From positions 1 through 64,000 of the forward strand of contig NZ_FUYP01000016.1 of the NCBI RefSeq assembly GCF_900168005.1: 64,000 nt of DNA. The letters run 5' to 3'. Origin of the DNA: Sphingopyxis flava (GTDB lineage: Bacteria > Pseudomonadota > Alphaproteobacteria > Sphingomonadales > Sphingomonadaceae). Positions 34,581 through 43,266 of the stretch are shown here, one piece after another (the first letter of the stretch is position 1; the number at the start of each line of letters is the position of its first letter). The notes beneath the pieces were generated by a model. It worked only from the letters and a program-made list of their open reading frames with translations, did not search any database and had not been told where the DNA came from. The position numbers and the translations under genes are program-made.

Positions 34581-35941
34581 GGGGTCGCATCCTGTTGTTG
34601 CTGAAAATCAATGTCGCGCTGCAGATGCCGGCTCGCTGCGAAATAGTGGACGGCCGACCACAAGAAGAGCAGGCAAATGGTCGCAAGGGCGTAGCTCACA
34701 CCGCGCGCGGACGCGGCTTCGCAAAATGGGGTCATCTCCGCCCGGCAAGTCGCGGCATCGAGGCCGGCGGGCAGCGCCCGCTGAAAATAGAAATCGCTAA
34801 GAGCACCCGCGGCGAGCGGACCGAGCAGCAGGCCGATGATATTCATCGTAAGCAGCACGATCGAGATCGCCGTCGCGCGCATCCGGCTCGCCACGAGATT
34901 CTGGGTCACCGCGAGCACAGGCGCATAATAGCTTGCTGAGAAAACCCCGGGGATCGCGAGGAGGATGAGCCCCGGGAGAAGTTCGCGCTGCAGGAACCCT
35001 GCGATATAAAAGGGTCCCGCGAGCAGCATCATCAGCGCGGGTATCCACCCATAGTAGCGGACATCGCGGGTGACGAACCGATCGACGACGAAGCCGCCGA
35101 CCATATAGCCGCCCGCGACCGACGCGCCGTTAACGAGCGCAAAATAGACCGCCGCTTCGGTGTAGCTGAGGCCGAAGTTTCTCACGAAAAACGGATGTCC
35201 GAAGGCGAGAACGGCCTGCCCGATGAAGCTCGTCACGACGCCGCCTGCAATCATCTGACGAAAGCTCCGGCTCTCCCAAAGCGTCGCGAGCACGGTGCGC
35301 AAGGGCGGTATCGCCGCTTTTGCCACCGGCTGTCGCCGATCCCGGAGCGTCAGTCGCGCCGCCGCGGCAAGAACGAGGCCGGGAAGCCCGACGAGGAGAA
35401 AGGCCATGCGCCAGCCATAATGCTGCGCGACCCATGCGCCGCCGATTCCGCCGATAATGATGCCGAGCGGAACCGATAGCCCGAGAATTCCGACTATCGT
35501 GCCGCGCCGTTCGGGAGGATAGAGATCCGATAGGTAGGACTGGACCGGTGCGTTGGCACCCGCTTCACCGACCCCCACCCCGATGCGCATCAGCAGAAGT
35601 TGCCAGAAACCCGTCGCCATCGCGCACAGCACCGTCATGCTCGACCAGATAGTGACCGCGAGCGAGACGATGCCGATCCGGTCGGATCGCTCGGCCCAGC
35701 GCGCAACCGGAATGCCGAGGGTTCCATAAAGAATGGAAAAGGCGGCGCCCCCCAGCAACCCGAGCTGAAGATCGCTGAGCTTCAGATCGTCGCGGATGGC
35801 TTGGCCAACCGTGTTGAGGATCGCCCGGTCGATGAAGGCGCAGGTGGTGATCGCCAGCATGAGCACCAGGGCCCAGCGGCGCTCGCCAGACGCGGTCAGC
35901 CCGGCTGACGGCGTCTGGCCTTGCTCCGAAGCGGACAACAT
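34577..35941 (-). CDS. MFS transporter (spinster-like)
   Basis: A 454-aa inner-membrane permease with twelve predicted helices. Family marks include AITTCAFIDRAILNTVGQAIRDDLKLSD in helix 1, GIPVARWAERSDR between helices 2 and 3, and RIGVGVGEAGANAPVQSYLSDLYPPERRGT, the conserved segment of the spinster/sphingolipid-transporter-like branch common in sphingomonads. It lies 10 bases after the TonB-dependent receptor gene on the same strand, so it may move the same substrate across the inner membrane. The end overlaps the EthD gene. Confidence 0.9.
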   Translation of the reverse strand: MLSASEQGQTPSAGLTASGERRWALVLMLAITTCAFIDRAILNTVGQAIRDDLKLSDLQLGLLGGAAFSILYGTLGIPVARWAERSDRIGIVSLAVTIWSSMTVLCAMATGFWQLLLMRIGVGVGEAGANAPVQSYLSDLYPPERRGTIVGILGLSVPLGIIIGGIGGAWVAQHYGWRMAFLLVGLPGLVLAAAARLTLRDRRQPVAKAAIPPLRTVLATLWESRSFRQMIAGGVVTSFIGQAVLAFGHPFFVRNFGLSYTEAAVYFALVNGASVAGGYMVGGFVVDRFVTRDVRYYGWIPALMMLLAGPFYIAGFLQRELLPGLILLAIPGVFSASYYAPVLAVTQNLVASRMRATAISIVLLTMNIIGLLLGPLAAGALSDFYFQRALPAGLDAATCRAEMTPFCEAASARGVSYALATICLLFLWSAVHYFAASRHLQRDIDFQQQQDATP

Positions 35942-35951
35942 CGAGGGCCGC

Positions 35952-38180
35952 TTAGAAACGCAGATTGCCTTCGATGGCTATCGTCCGGGTCTCTTCCAGA
36001 TAGCGATGGCCGCTTGGCGTGTAGGACAGCGACCCAGGCCACAGGAATGCGAAGGAATAGGTCCGCTCGTTGGTGAGGTTGCGGCCCACCAGCGCCACAT
36101 TCCATCGCTCGTCCAGGTCGCCGAACTGCACCCTGAGATCGAACTTCTGGTAGGCCGGCTGGATACCATAGACCGGATCCTGATTATCCGAGATGAAGAA
36201 TTTGGACCGGTAGTTCATCTGCGCGGTGGTCGCGAGCAGGTAGCGATCGGCAATCGGCGCCTTGATCTGGGCCTGGAGCGACCCGCTCCATTTCGACGAG
36301 AAGGCCAGTTTGTAGCCCGCCAGATTGTTGTTCGCAGGATTGTTCGGCGCGCCCACGGGCGCTGCGGGGTTGCAGATGGACGCGGGCTGGCTCGCAAGGC
36401 AGCTTGCGCCCGGGAAATCATCATACTTCGCATTCTGATAAGCGCCGCTCCAGCTCAGCTTCAGCCCCTGCGCAGGGCGAAGCCCGACGGACCATTCAAT
36501 ACCGCGTGACGTCGCACTTGCGGCATTCTTGGTCACGAAGCCCGGGGGGCTCAACGTCGGATCGTAAACCGACGTCTGGAGATTCTTGAAGGTGAGATCG
36601 TAAAGCGCAAGATCGAGGGTGAGCAACCGGTCGAGCAGCGCGGCCTTGACGCCCACTTCATAGTTGGTCGACCGCTCGGGGCGATAAATGAAGGTGCTGT
36701 CGACCGTTCCCACCGTGTTGCTGACAAAGCCGCCCGATTTCGAACCGCGGCCATAGGAGGCATAGAGCATGATATCGGGCGTCACATCGAATTGCGCGGT
36801 CAAGGAGGGATCGACATTATCCTCCGAGATACGCCCCTTGGCGGTCGTCGCGGCGCCAAAAGCCATGCCCGAAAGCGTTATCGTCTCGAAATTTCCGCGC
36901 TTCTTGGTGCGGGTGTAGCGCGCGCTGCCGATGACCCGGAACGCGGGCGACAGATTGGCCGTTGCCTGCGCGAAGAAGGAGAGGGTCTGCGCCGACTGGT
37001 CGAAGATCGAGACGTTCGAGCCCGTCAGGCCGCTCGGCAGCCCGCTGTAATAGCGCGGATAATCAAGCGCATAGTCGCTCCAGTCGAAATAGGTCCCGAC
37101 GATATATTCGAGCGGCTTACCCGCCGAAGATGCGAGACGGATTTCCTGCGAAAATTGTTCAAACTCCTCGAAAATCCGGTTGAGGTAAATGGCGGGGACG
37201 TCCTTCGCATAGGAGTTCGACCGGTTCGCATCATAGGTCGAGTAACCCGTGATACTGGTCAGAACATGGTCGCCGATCTCGTAATTCGCCGTGAGCGAGG
37301 CATTTTTCGACGTCACATTGTTCGATTCGGCAAAGCCGAAGGGATAATCGTCGGCGTAGCGATCCTTGGTAATCTCCAAAGGCGCGGTCACGGTCGAAAG
37401 AACGATTGCGGCGCCTTTGGTGCGCGAGCGGCTATATTCGAGCTTGGCGGTCGCATCGAAACCCTCATTTTCATATTGGAGGGTCAGGCGCGCCAGCGTC
37501 TGATTGCGACGCGGGTCCCGCTTTCCGGTCGTGCGATTGGGGATATACCCGCCAAGATCGAGAGCCTTGACCGCGAGGCGAACGCCGAGATTGTCCGTCA
37601 CGGGACCCGAGACATAGCCCGTAAATTCGGGGCCCTTGAGATCGAAATTATAGGTGCCCGTGATTCCCGCTTCGAATTGCGAGGTGGGATTGGCGGTGAC
37701 GATGCTGATCGCGCCCGCGGGCGTGTTTTTCCCGAAAAGCGCGCCCTGCGGTCCGCGCAGCACCTCGATCCGCTCGATATCGAAGAAGGGCGCCTCGAAC
37801 TGCTTGCCGCGCCCGGCATAGATGCCGTCCTGATAGAGGCTTACCGACTGGTCGAAGGCGAAATTGGAAGGCGCCGAGCCGAAGCCGCGAATGTAGATGA
37901 CGTCGGCGGCGTTGAGGCGTTCGACGAAAAGGTTCGGCACCGACGCGGCGATGTCGGCCATATCCTTGGCGTGGAAATCGGAGAGCGCCTCGCCCGTTAC
38001 GACAGCAATGGAAATCGGCACATCCTGGAGGCTTTGCTCACGCTTTTGCGCCGTGACGACGATATCGTCGGCCGCTCGTTCCACAGCCGCCGGCTGGGTC
38101 TCCATCTCCTGCGCCATCGCGGGCTGCACGGCGAAGATAAGGGGGCTTGCGCCAAGGCACAGATACTCAAGCCGTCGCAT
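35952..38180 (-). CDS. TonB-dependent outer-membrane receptor (catabolic cluster)
   Basis: A 742-aa receptor. ATG 38180 is preferred (GGGGAG upstream); an in-frame ATG at 38198 is also possible. The signal peptide is MRRLEYLCLGASPLIFAVQPAMAQ. The plug starts DDIVVTAQKREQSLQDVPISIAVV, and LRGPQGALFGKNTPAGAISI marks the plug core. The rest is barrel, ending in Phe (IAIEGNLRF). It heads an apparent operon with the MFS and EthD genes. The substrate is unknown. Confidence 0.92.
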   Translation of the reverse strand: MRRLEYLCLGASPLIFAVQPAMAQEMETQPAAVERAADDIVVTAQKREQSLQDVPISIAVVTGEALSDFHAKDMADIAASVPNLFVERLNAADVIYIRGFGSAPSNFAFDQSVSLYQDGIYAGRGKQFEAPFFDIERIEVLRGPQGALFGKNTPAGAISIVTANPTSQFEAGITGTYNFDLKGPEFTGYVSGPVTDNLGVRLAVKALDLGGYIPNRTTGKRDPRRNQTLARLTLQYENEGFDATAKLEYSRSRTKGAAIVLSTVTAPLEITKDRYADDYPFGFAESNNVTSKNASLTANYEIGDHVLTSITGYSTYDANRSNSYAKDVPAIYLNRIFEEFEQFSQEIRLASSAGKPLEYIVGTYFDWSDYALDYPRYYSGLPSGLTGSNVSIFDQSAQTLSFFAQATANLSPAFRVIGSARYTRTKKRGNFETITLSGMAFGAATTAKGRISEDNVDPSLTAQFDVTPDIMLYASYGRGSKSGGFVSNTVGTVDSTFIYRPERSTNYEVGVKAALLDRLLTLDLALYDLTFKNLQTSVYDPTLSPPGFVTKNAASATSRGIEWSVGLRPAQGLKLSWSGAYQNAKYDDFPGASCLASQPASICNPAAPVGAPNNPANNNLAGYKLAFSSKWSGSLQAQIKAPIADRYLLATTAQMNYRSKFFISDNQDPVYGIQPAYQKFDLRVQFGDLDERWNVALVGRNLTNERTYSFAFLWPGSLSYTPSGHRYLEETRTIAIEGNLRF

Positions 38181-38217
38181 ATTTCCGATTCTCCCCATTT
38201 TCCATTAGTTAGCTAAA

Positions 38218-38227
38218 TAAGTACTTA
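38218..38227. promoter_or_regulatory. TAAGTACTTA palindrome upstream of the second receptor
   Basis: A perfect 10-base palindrome about 40 bases upstream of the receptor start, inside an AT-rich stretch. The core AGTACTT recurs upstream of the sulfatase-linked receptor (12928-12946), so the two receptor genes may share a regulator. Could be chance. Confidence 0.4.
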
Positions 38228-38314
38228 GATTTCGAAAAAGCCATTGCGCGCCTGCCCACTTGCGGTGAGGCGGCCCCTGGCCTTGCGTGAAGGAAATAGT
38301 TGCCCGGCTCCCCC

Positions 38315-38794
38315 CTACATGCGCTGCGGGGCAAGCTCCCGGGCCTTGGCAAAGGCCCTCTCGAATTCCTTGTGTCCCCCATGGCGCCCCGCGAGAAGAA
38401 ATGTCGCGCCCTTGATGCGCCAGCGACCTTCGATCCGGATGAGATCGTGGCGATATTGGCCGCACGCGTGCGCGTGGAACTCCTCCTCGCCTTCCATGAG
38501 AAAATGCATCGCGTTGACGTAGGAGGTGCAGATCGCCGTATCGCCGTCGACATGGGGACGGAGATTGCTCACCATGTGCAGCGTCTTGTCGAAACCGTGC
38601 AAGACGCGGAGGCGATCGGTCCACTCACAGGCCGCCAGAAGCCCCTCTGTGGATCCGTTCGAGCTATAGTCGATGAAGATCGGGTCGGTGATCAGCGCCT
38701 CCAGTGCCGCCCAATCGCGCCCGTCGATCGCAGCGCACCAGCTGTGAATGGCGTCGATGACCGCAAGATCATCCTCGTTCGCCGATGATGGCAT
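38315..38794 (-). CDS. SnoaL-like (NTF2 fold) protein
   Basis: A 159-aa protein of the SnoaL/NTF2 fold. It begins LAVIDAIHSWCAAIDGRDWAALEALITDPIFIDYSS, the usual start of this family, and continues HMVSNLRPHVDGDTAICTSYVNAMHF and DLIRIEGRWRIKGAT. Such proteins include ring-hydroxylating dioxygenase-like and isomerase-like small enzymes. It lies 134 bases upstream of the receptor gene, same strand, and is divergent from the MarR gene. A role in aromatic or steroid catabolism is inferred from context. Confidence 0.85.
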   Translation of the reverse strand: MPSSANEDDLAVIDAIHSWCAAIDGRDWAALEALITDPIFIDYSSNGSTEGLLAACEWTDRLRVLHGFDKTLHMVSNLRPHVDGDTAICTSYVNAMHFLMEGEEEFHAHACGQYRHDLIRIEGRWRIKGATFLLAGRHGGHKEFERAFAKARELAPQRM

Positions 38795-38843
38795 CTCTCA
38801 TCCCTATCTCTGCTTGATTGCCAGCCCTCTAACCAGCCGATTC

Positions 38844-38896
38844 TATAATGTCAATAAAACTGACAAATATAGGCAGAAGATATGACATAAAATGTC
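38844..38896. promoter_or_regulatory. Promoter-operator between SnoaL-like and MarR genes
   Basis: This AT-rich segment holds TATAAT at 38844-38849, TGTCA-ATAAAAC-TGACA at 38849-38865 and GACAT-AAA-ATGTC at 38884-38896. The half-sites TGTCA/TGACA and GACAT/ATGTC are alike in type. MarR proteins bind such paired inverted repeats and usually repress the divergent operon, so these are likely operator sites. Confidence 0.5.
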
Positions 38897-39078
38897 TGGA
38901 TTCCTTGGTTCATGGGCTTATAAGGGGGCGCACATGCAGCCGCGCGCACGGGGGAAATGAGCCGCGAATTTGCCTTGGGGTCCGACCGAGCGCGCGGGAC
39001 GCCAAGCCTCCCCCCCGCCGATGCAGCCCCGGGGCCGTCCCCTCCGGGATCGCCGATTTCCGACAGAAGGCCAGACTC

Positions 39079-39549
39079 ATGGTACGTGCTGCAACGCTAT
39101 TCATTCCTCTCTTCGAAGCTTTCAGCTGGTTCGACGCAGGGCTCCAGACCTTGATGACCGAAGCGGGATGGGCCGAGGTCTCACGGTCGCAGACGATGGC
39201 GATGATCCTCGTGCGACAAGGGTGCAACCGTCCCGCAGCCATCGCGCGCGCGCTCGGCATCTCGCGCCAGTCGGCGAGCACGATCATTGCTGATATGATC
39301 GAAGCGGGCATTTTCGCCATGGAACCGGATCCCGGCGACAAGCGCGCCAAGATCGTCACCATCACGCCGCTGGGTCAAAAGAGAGCCAATGACGCGCGCG
39401 ATGCCGTGTTCCAGCTTACCGCGGAACTCGAGCGCCGGATCGGCCGCGACAATGTCGCCAATCTCTGGAACGCCCTCACGGCAAATTGGGGACCCCCCGT
39501 TGAGAGCCTGCGGCATGTGAACAGGGCCGGCTGGAAATCGTCGATCTGA
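39079..39549 (+). CDS. MarR-family transcriptional regulator
   Basis: A 156-aa winged-helix regulator. ATG 39079 (MVRAATLFIPLFEAFSWFD) is chosen because it fits the family length; the open frame extends upstream without support. The recognition helix and wing are GCNRPAAIARALGISRQSASTIIADMIEAGIFAMEPDPGDKRAKIVTITPLG. It is divergent from the SnoaL-receptor-MFS-EthD genes and 136 bases upstream of a nitroreductase. It probably controls both and senses an aromatic ligand, by analogy with other MarR proteins. Confidence 0.9.
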   Translation: MVRAATLFIPLFEAFSWFDAGLQTLMTEAGWAEVSRSQTMAMILVRQGCNRPAAIARALGISRQSASTIIADMIEAGIFAMEPDPGDKRAKIVTITPLGQKRANDARDAVFQLTAELERRIGRDNVANLWNALTANWGPPVESLRHVNRAGWKSSI

Positions 39550-39685
39550 ATCCACAAAATCAGCGCGGATCCTCGGTCGCTTCGAGGAGAGCGAAGTTTT
39601 TCTTGTTCGCAGCCCCGCCCTTCTGCGTTGCGCGAGCCGCCGGGCCCGATACGTCTTTACGCACAACCAGGAGGAGATATCGATC

Positions 39686-40351
39686 GTGAATGTCGCAGAA
39701 GCCGTAAGCAGCCGCCGCTCGATCCGGGCTTTTGAAGATCGGCCAGTGCCATACGAGACGATCTACCGAGTGCTCGACCGGGCCCGCTTCACGCCTTCCG
39801 GCTGCAACTTCCAGCCTTGGGAGGCTATCGTCCTCACGGGCAAGCCGCTGCGCTCGCTGCAGACGCGGCTTCTCGCGAGCCAGCCCGATGAGCCCCTGGA
39901 ATATGATTTCTCCGCGCCCGCAGCGCATGAAAAATATCAGGCGCGGCTGCGCTCGCTCGGCGCCGCCATGTACGCGTCCGTCGGCGTCGCACGCGACGAG
40001 AAGGATCGCCGCGCCGATTTCGTGCGCGACAATCTCACCTGCTTCGGTGCGCCGGTTCTCCTCCTTTGCCATTTTCCAAAATTCATGAAGGAGCCGCAAT
40101 GGTCGGATGTGGGAATGTGGCTTCAGACCATCATGCTTTTGCTTCGCGGCGAGGGCCTCGACAGCTGCCCGCAGGAATATATGGGGGTCTACGGGCGCAC
40201 GATCAAAGCCGAGCTCGGTCTTGACGATGACACGCTCCTGTTTTGCGGCTTGTCGATCGGATGGCGCGATGCAGAGGCGCCGGTCAACATGTTCGAGCGC
40301 GAACGCGTTCCGCTCGGCGAGCAGGTGCGGTTTCTCGGCTTCGGCGACTGA
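39686..40351 (+). CDS. Nitroreductase-family protein
   Basis: A 221-aa FMN-dependent oxidoreductase of the nitroreductase fold. The N terminus MNVAEAVSSRRSIRAFEDRPV with RRS-IRAF and the following RARFTPSGCNFQPWEAIVL are the FMN phosphate-binding motifs. SDVGMWLQTIMLLLRGEGLDSCPQEYMG and LFCGLSIGWRDAEAPVN follow. It starts at GTG 39686 with AGGAGGAG nine bases upstream. It is preceded by the MarR gene and probably belongs to the same catabolic unit. The substrate is unknown. Confidence 0.9.
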   Translation: MNVAEAVSSRRSIRAFEDRPVPYETIYRVLDRARFTPSGCNFQPWEAIVLTGKPLRSLQTRLLASQPDEPLEYDFSAPAAHEKYQARLRSLGAAMYASVGVARDEKDRRADFVRDNLTCFGAPVLLLCHFPKFMKEPQWSDVGMWLQTIMLLLRGEGLDSCPQEYMGVYGRTIKAELGLDDDTLLFCGLSIGWRDAEAPVNMFERERVPLGEQVRFLGFGD

Positions 40352-40471
40352 GCCTCAATGCGAGGTCTGCCAACGCAAGCCTGGCCCCATCTCGCTTCTC
40401 ACCATCCACTCACGTCCGGGCAACCGACGCGCGAGCAGAGGCGTTAGCGGTCATCAGCGAAAGGAAAAGAC

Positions 40472-40873
40472 ATGCAAAAACTGCTCCTGATGACCCTGCC
40501 GCTTGGGCTCGTTGCAGCGTGCTCGGACAAGAATGATGCCGCGGAAGAAAAGCTTGAGCGGGCGGCCGAAACCAGCGCGACTGTGGCGGGACCGACACCC
40601 GCGGCCCTCGGCCTCAGCGAGGCGCAGCTTCTCGACGCCGACATCGTCGGATCGGACGGCAGGGAAGTCGGCGAGGTGGCACAGGTCCTGCGCGACGCAT
40701 CGGGCAAGGTCGAGCGACTTTTGGTCGAACTCGAAGGACCAGGAGACCGATATGTCCATGTCCCCATCCTCGGCCTTACTCCGGTCGTGCGGGGCACGGA
40801 CACCGATCTTCAGACGACCATGACCAAGGCAAGGCTGGACGCGCTGCCCGAGGTCAAGCTACCGGCCCCCTAA
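40472..40873 (+). CDS. PRC-barrel lipoprotein
   Basis: A 133-aa exported protein. The N terminus MQKLLLMTLPLGLVAACSDK is a lipoprotein signal, with Cys at about residue 17. The body is PRC-barrel-like (LSEAQLLDADIVGSDGREVGEV, then LRDASGKVERLLVELEG and GDRYVHVPI). PRC-barrel proteins are small beta barrels. A second copy lies 2.4 kb downstream, where the signal is missing. Confidence 0.8.
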   Translation: MQKLLLMTLPLGLVAACSDKNDAAEEKLERAAETSATVAGPTPAALGLSEAQLLDADIVGSDGREVGEVAQVLRDASGKVERLLVELEGPGDRYVHVPILGLTPVVRGTDTDLQTTMTKARLDALPEVKLPAP

Positions 40874-40887
40874 TGGGTCGGCGAATG
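40593..40887 (+). repeat. Direct repeat, left copy (PRC-barrel gene)
   Basis: This segment (295 bases) recurs at 42972-43266 in the same orientation with about eight substitutions and no gap by my reading, roughly 97% identity. It covers the 3' two thirds of the PRC-barrel gene and 14 bases beyond the stop. Flanking sequence differs on both sides. Confidence 0.9.
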
Positions 40888-40988
40888 CTAGAAGACCTGT
40901 GCGCGGGTGGATGTAGCGGTCTGAAACGCATAGCTTCTCTGGTGACTGGCCTGCCTGGTCCTTGCCCTGGCCGGAACGGGGGCACTAT

Positions 40989-41187
40989 TCACGCCGGGAC
41001 TGTGAGAATGTTCATTGTGCGCTTGTAGGCGATGGCGGTGAGGTGGACTTGGACGGCGGCTTTGGCACGACCTCGCCATCGCATTCGGCGAAGGCCGTAG
41101 CAGCGCTTCCCATGCGCCGAAGATTTTCTCAATCCGGGCTCGCGCACAAAATGACTGACAGGCCCGAGACCCCCGAGTCTTTCTCAA
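40989..41187 (-). pseudogene. Transposase C-terminal remnant (IS5/IS1182-like)
   Basis: On the minus strand a frame begins CARARIEKIFGAW and, after a shift, continues KRCYGLRRMRWRGRAKAAVQVHLTAIAYKRTMNIL to a stop at 40989. This looks like the C terminus of DDE transposases of the IS5/IS1182 group (R-x-R-I-E-x-x-F-G, then a K-R-T-M-N-I-L-like end). The frame is interrupted and the N-terminal part is absent, so it is a dead fragment. Confidence 0.6.
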
Positions 41188-41219
41188 CCCTCGCGTCTCA
41201 AATGTGTCTGGACCCGGTC

Positions 41220-41257
41220 ATCATGTGTCCGAGAATCACACTTATCGGACACATGAT
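41220..41257. repeat. 13-base perfect inverted repeat, likely IS end
   Basis: ATCATGTGTCCGA (41220-41232) and TCGGACACATGAT (41245-41257) are perfect inverted repeats separated by 12 bases. This resembles repeated terminal motifs of IS21-like elements, where the end carries several TGTGTCCGA-type repeats. It lies just after the transposase remnant. Alternatively it is only a strong hairpin. Confidence 0.5.
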
Positions 41258-41440
41258 CAGGCGAGGGTGCCGCTTCCTCGGCATCGAGCCACGCTTCGAC
41301 CTCTGCCATCGCCGCCTCGGTCGCCGCTATAATCTCGATCGTCAAAATCCGCCCCTCCAACAGCCGCATCGCACCGCTCGTATTGATTATTTAGGATATC
41401 ATTCTACATCAATACCCAATATATCCGATTGGATCGACTC

Positions 41441-42124
41441 ATGGCAACGATTTATCCCGACGAGGCAGGCGCTGTAGCGTTCGAAACCCTCTCTGGCACG
41501 GCAGCCGAGGTGCGCAAGAAGCTCGGGTCAGCAGGCGACGATCAAGTCGTCGCTCTCGCGCTGGAGCATGGAACCCCGGAACTCCGGCACGCGCTCGCGC
41601 AGGCAGTCACTCTTATCACCCCGCTCATTCTCGCACGGCTCGCCCGCCGCGACCAGGAGACGCTCGACAAACTCGTCGACGCGCTGGTGCCGCAAGTGCC
41701 ACCTCCCCAGCATCTTGTCGCGGAAGCGCGGATGAATGCCGAGGCGCGGACGGAGGTACTCAGGTCGGCCGAGTGGCTGACGGCCGCTCAGCTCTCCGAG
41801 CTCGCCGGTTTCAGCGGTCGAAATGCAAGCGCCCAGCCCAATAAGTGGAAGCGCGAAGGGAAAATCTTCGCCGTCCGCCAAAAGGGCAACGACTATTATC
41901 CCGGGTTTGCACTCGATGCCGACGCGGGATACCGGCCGCTGAAGGCGCTCGCGCCCATCCTCAAGTGCTTTGGAAGCGATCTAGAGGATTGGGATATCGC
42001 GATCTGGTTCGCCTCGGTGAACAGCTTCCTGGGTAGCGTCCGACCGATGGACCTGCTCAAGGCTGATCCCGAGCGCGTGCTGGCAGCCGCGCAAGACGAG
42101 ATCGACGGCATTCTGCATGGCTAG
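41441..42124 (+). CDS. Xre/MbcA/ParS-like antitoxin (second copy, larger)
   Basis: A 227-aa protein starting MATIYPDEAGAVAFETLSG at ATG 41441. The middle (SAEWLTAAQLSELAGFSGRNASAQPNKWKREGKIFAV) is a DNA-binding or recognition helix region. The C terminus (DWDIAIWFASVNSFLGSVRPMDLLKADPERVLAAAQDE) is the MbcA/ParS toxin-binding segment with the W-x(3)-N-x-x-L-x-G-x-R-P-x-D-L pattern. It overlaps the RES gene by eight bases, in antitoxin-first order. AT-rich sequence with GGATAT/ATATCC arms (41394-41399, 41421-41426) lies upstream and may be an operator. Confidence 0.8.
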   Translation: MATIYPDEAGAVAFETLSGTAAEVRKKLGSAGDDQVVALALEHGTPELRHALAQAVTLITPLILARLARRDQETLDKLVDALVPQVPPPQHLVAEARMNAEARTEVLRSAEWLTAAQLSELAGFSGRNASAQPNKWKREGKIFAVRQKGNDYYPGFALDADAGYRPLKALAPILKCFGSDLEDWDIAIWFASVNSFLGSVRPMDLLKADPERVLAAAQDEIDGILHG

Positions 42125-42851
42125 GAAGGCGGACACCACCACTGCTACGCCTAGTCTCGCTCCAACCACCCCCGCTCCGGTCACCCCGGCCGCGGGGGCT
42201 GCGGCAATCGTCATCCCCACGCCTCCGGTTAATTTGACGAAACTGATCCGGACGATCACCTGGCCGAAGACCCAGGTAATTCACCGCATCCATCAGGATC
42301 GGTTCCGGGGCGACGAGTTCAATCGGGGTCCGAACGGCAATGCACGCTTCAGCCCTATTTGCGATGCCAAAGGAAATTCGATCCCGACCATCTATGGCGG
42401 TGAGACCTTCGATTGCGCGGCGATGGAATCCGTCTTTCATGACGTACCCTTTGCGCCCGGGCTCAAGAGCCTCGCGAAGCGCAAGCTCAAAGGACACCAT
42501 TATTCGCAACTGCTCTCGAGAACCGATCTCGTGCTTGTCGACCTCAGCACGACTGCGTTGCGGAATCTCGGGATCAAGCGCGGCGAGCTGATCGAGACCG
42601 AAAAGGACATCTACCCCCAGACCCGCAAGTGGGCCGAGGCAATCCACGCGCAATGTCCCGAAGTGCAGGGCCTGTGCTGGGTATCGCGTCAGGACGACCG
42701 ATCCTTGGCGATCGTGCTGTTCGGGGACCGGGTCGGGAAGACGCCGCTATCTGGGCATGCACCTTCGGTCGACATCGTCGCCGACGATCCAACCTACGCG
42801 GACGTCATGACGCTGGCGACGCGAATTGGTGTGAAGGTAACCGGCAAGTAG
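42117..42851 (+). CDS. RES-domain toxin (second copy)
   Basis: A 244-aa RES-family protein. After a Thr/Pro/Ala-rich leader of about 40 residues, the domain shows TQVIHRIHQDRFRGDEFNRGPNGNARF with the early Arg, IPTIYGGETFDCAAMESVFHDV with the Glu, and GLCWVSRQDDRS with the later Ser. The family cleaves NAD+. It belongs to a different branch from the first RES toxin, with little visible sequence similarity. The gene lies between the two copies of the PRC-barrel repeat. Confidence 0.8.
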   Translation: MARKADTTTATPSLAPTTPAPVTPAAGAAAIVIPTPPVNLTKLIRTITWPKTQVIHRIHQDRFRGDEFNRGPNGNARFSPICDAKGNSIPTIYGGETFDCAAMESVFHDVPFAPGLKSLAKRKLKGHHYSQLLSRTDLVLVDLSTTALRNLGIKRGELIETEKDIYPQTRKWAEAIHAQCPEVQGLCWVSRQDDRSLAIVLFGDRVGKTPLSGHAPSVDIVADDPTYADVMTLATRIGVKVTGK

Positions 42852-42967
42852 CGTGCGTCAGGCGCCAACTGCTTGGTTGGCCGGCCCATCCGCCTCCGAG
42901 GCAATCGCACGCAGCTGAGTTTCGAACTTTTCACCGAGGTTAGCCACCCGAAATCAGATAGCGATCG

Positions 42968-43252
42968 TTGACGACAACCGCTGCCCTTGGCCTCAGCGAG
43001 GCGCAGCTTCTCGACGCCGACATCGTCGGATCGGACGGCAGGGAAGTCGGCGAGGTGGCACAGGTCCTGCGCGACGCATCGGGCATGGTCGAGCGACTTT
43101 TGGTCGAGCTTGAAGGACCAGGAGACCGATATGTCCATGTCCCCATCCTCGGCCTTACTCCGGTCGTGCGGGGGACGGACACCGATCTTCAGACGACCAT
43201 GACCAAGGCAAGGCTGGACGCGCTGCCCGAGGTCAAGCTACCGGCCCCCTAA
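42968..43252 (+). pseudogene. Truncated second copy of the PRC-barrel gene
   Basis: A frame from TTG 42968 gives MTTTAALGLSEAQLLDADIVG and the same body as the intact copy (one conspicuous change: GKVERLL is GMVERLL). The lipoprotein signal is absent, so any product would be cytoplasmic. Probably not functional. Confidence 0.75.
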
Positions 43253-43266
43253 TGAGTCGGCGAATG
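42972..43266 (+). repeat. Direct repeat, right copy
   Basis: The partner of 40593-40887. The offset is 2379 bases throughout, so no insertion or deletion separates the copies. The 2.08 kb between them contains a transposase remnant, a 13-base inverted repeat and the second Xre-RES pair. Confidence 0.9.

Noticed and set aside
36792-38216. Long plus-strand open frame over the second receptor
   Set aside because: Antisense of a well-supported TonB-dependent receptor.
41184-41369. Short acidic minus-strand frame near the 13-base inverted repeat
   Set aside because: It reads through the inverted repeat and likely IS debris; no support.
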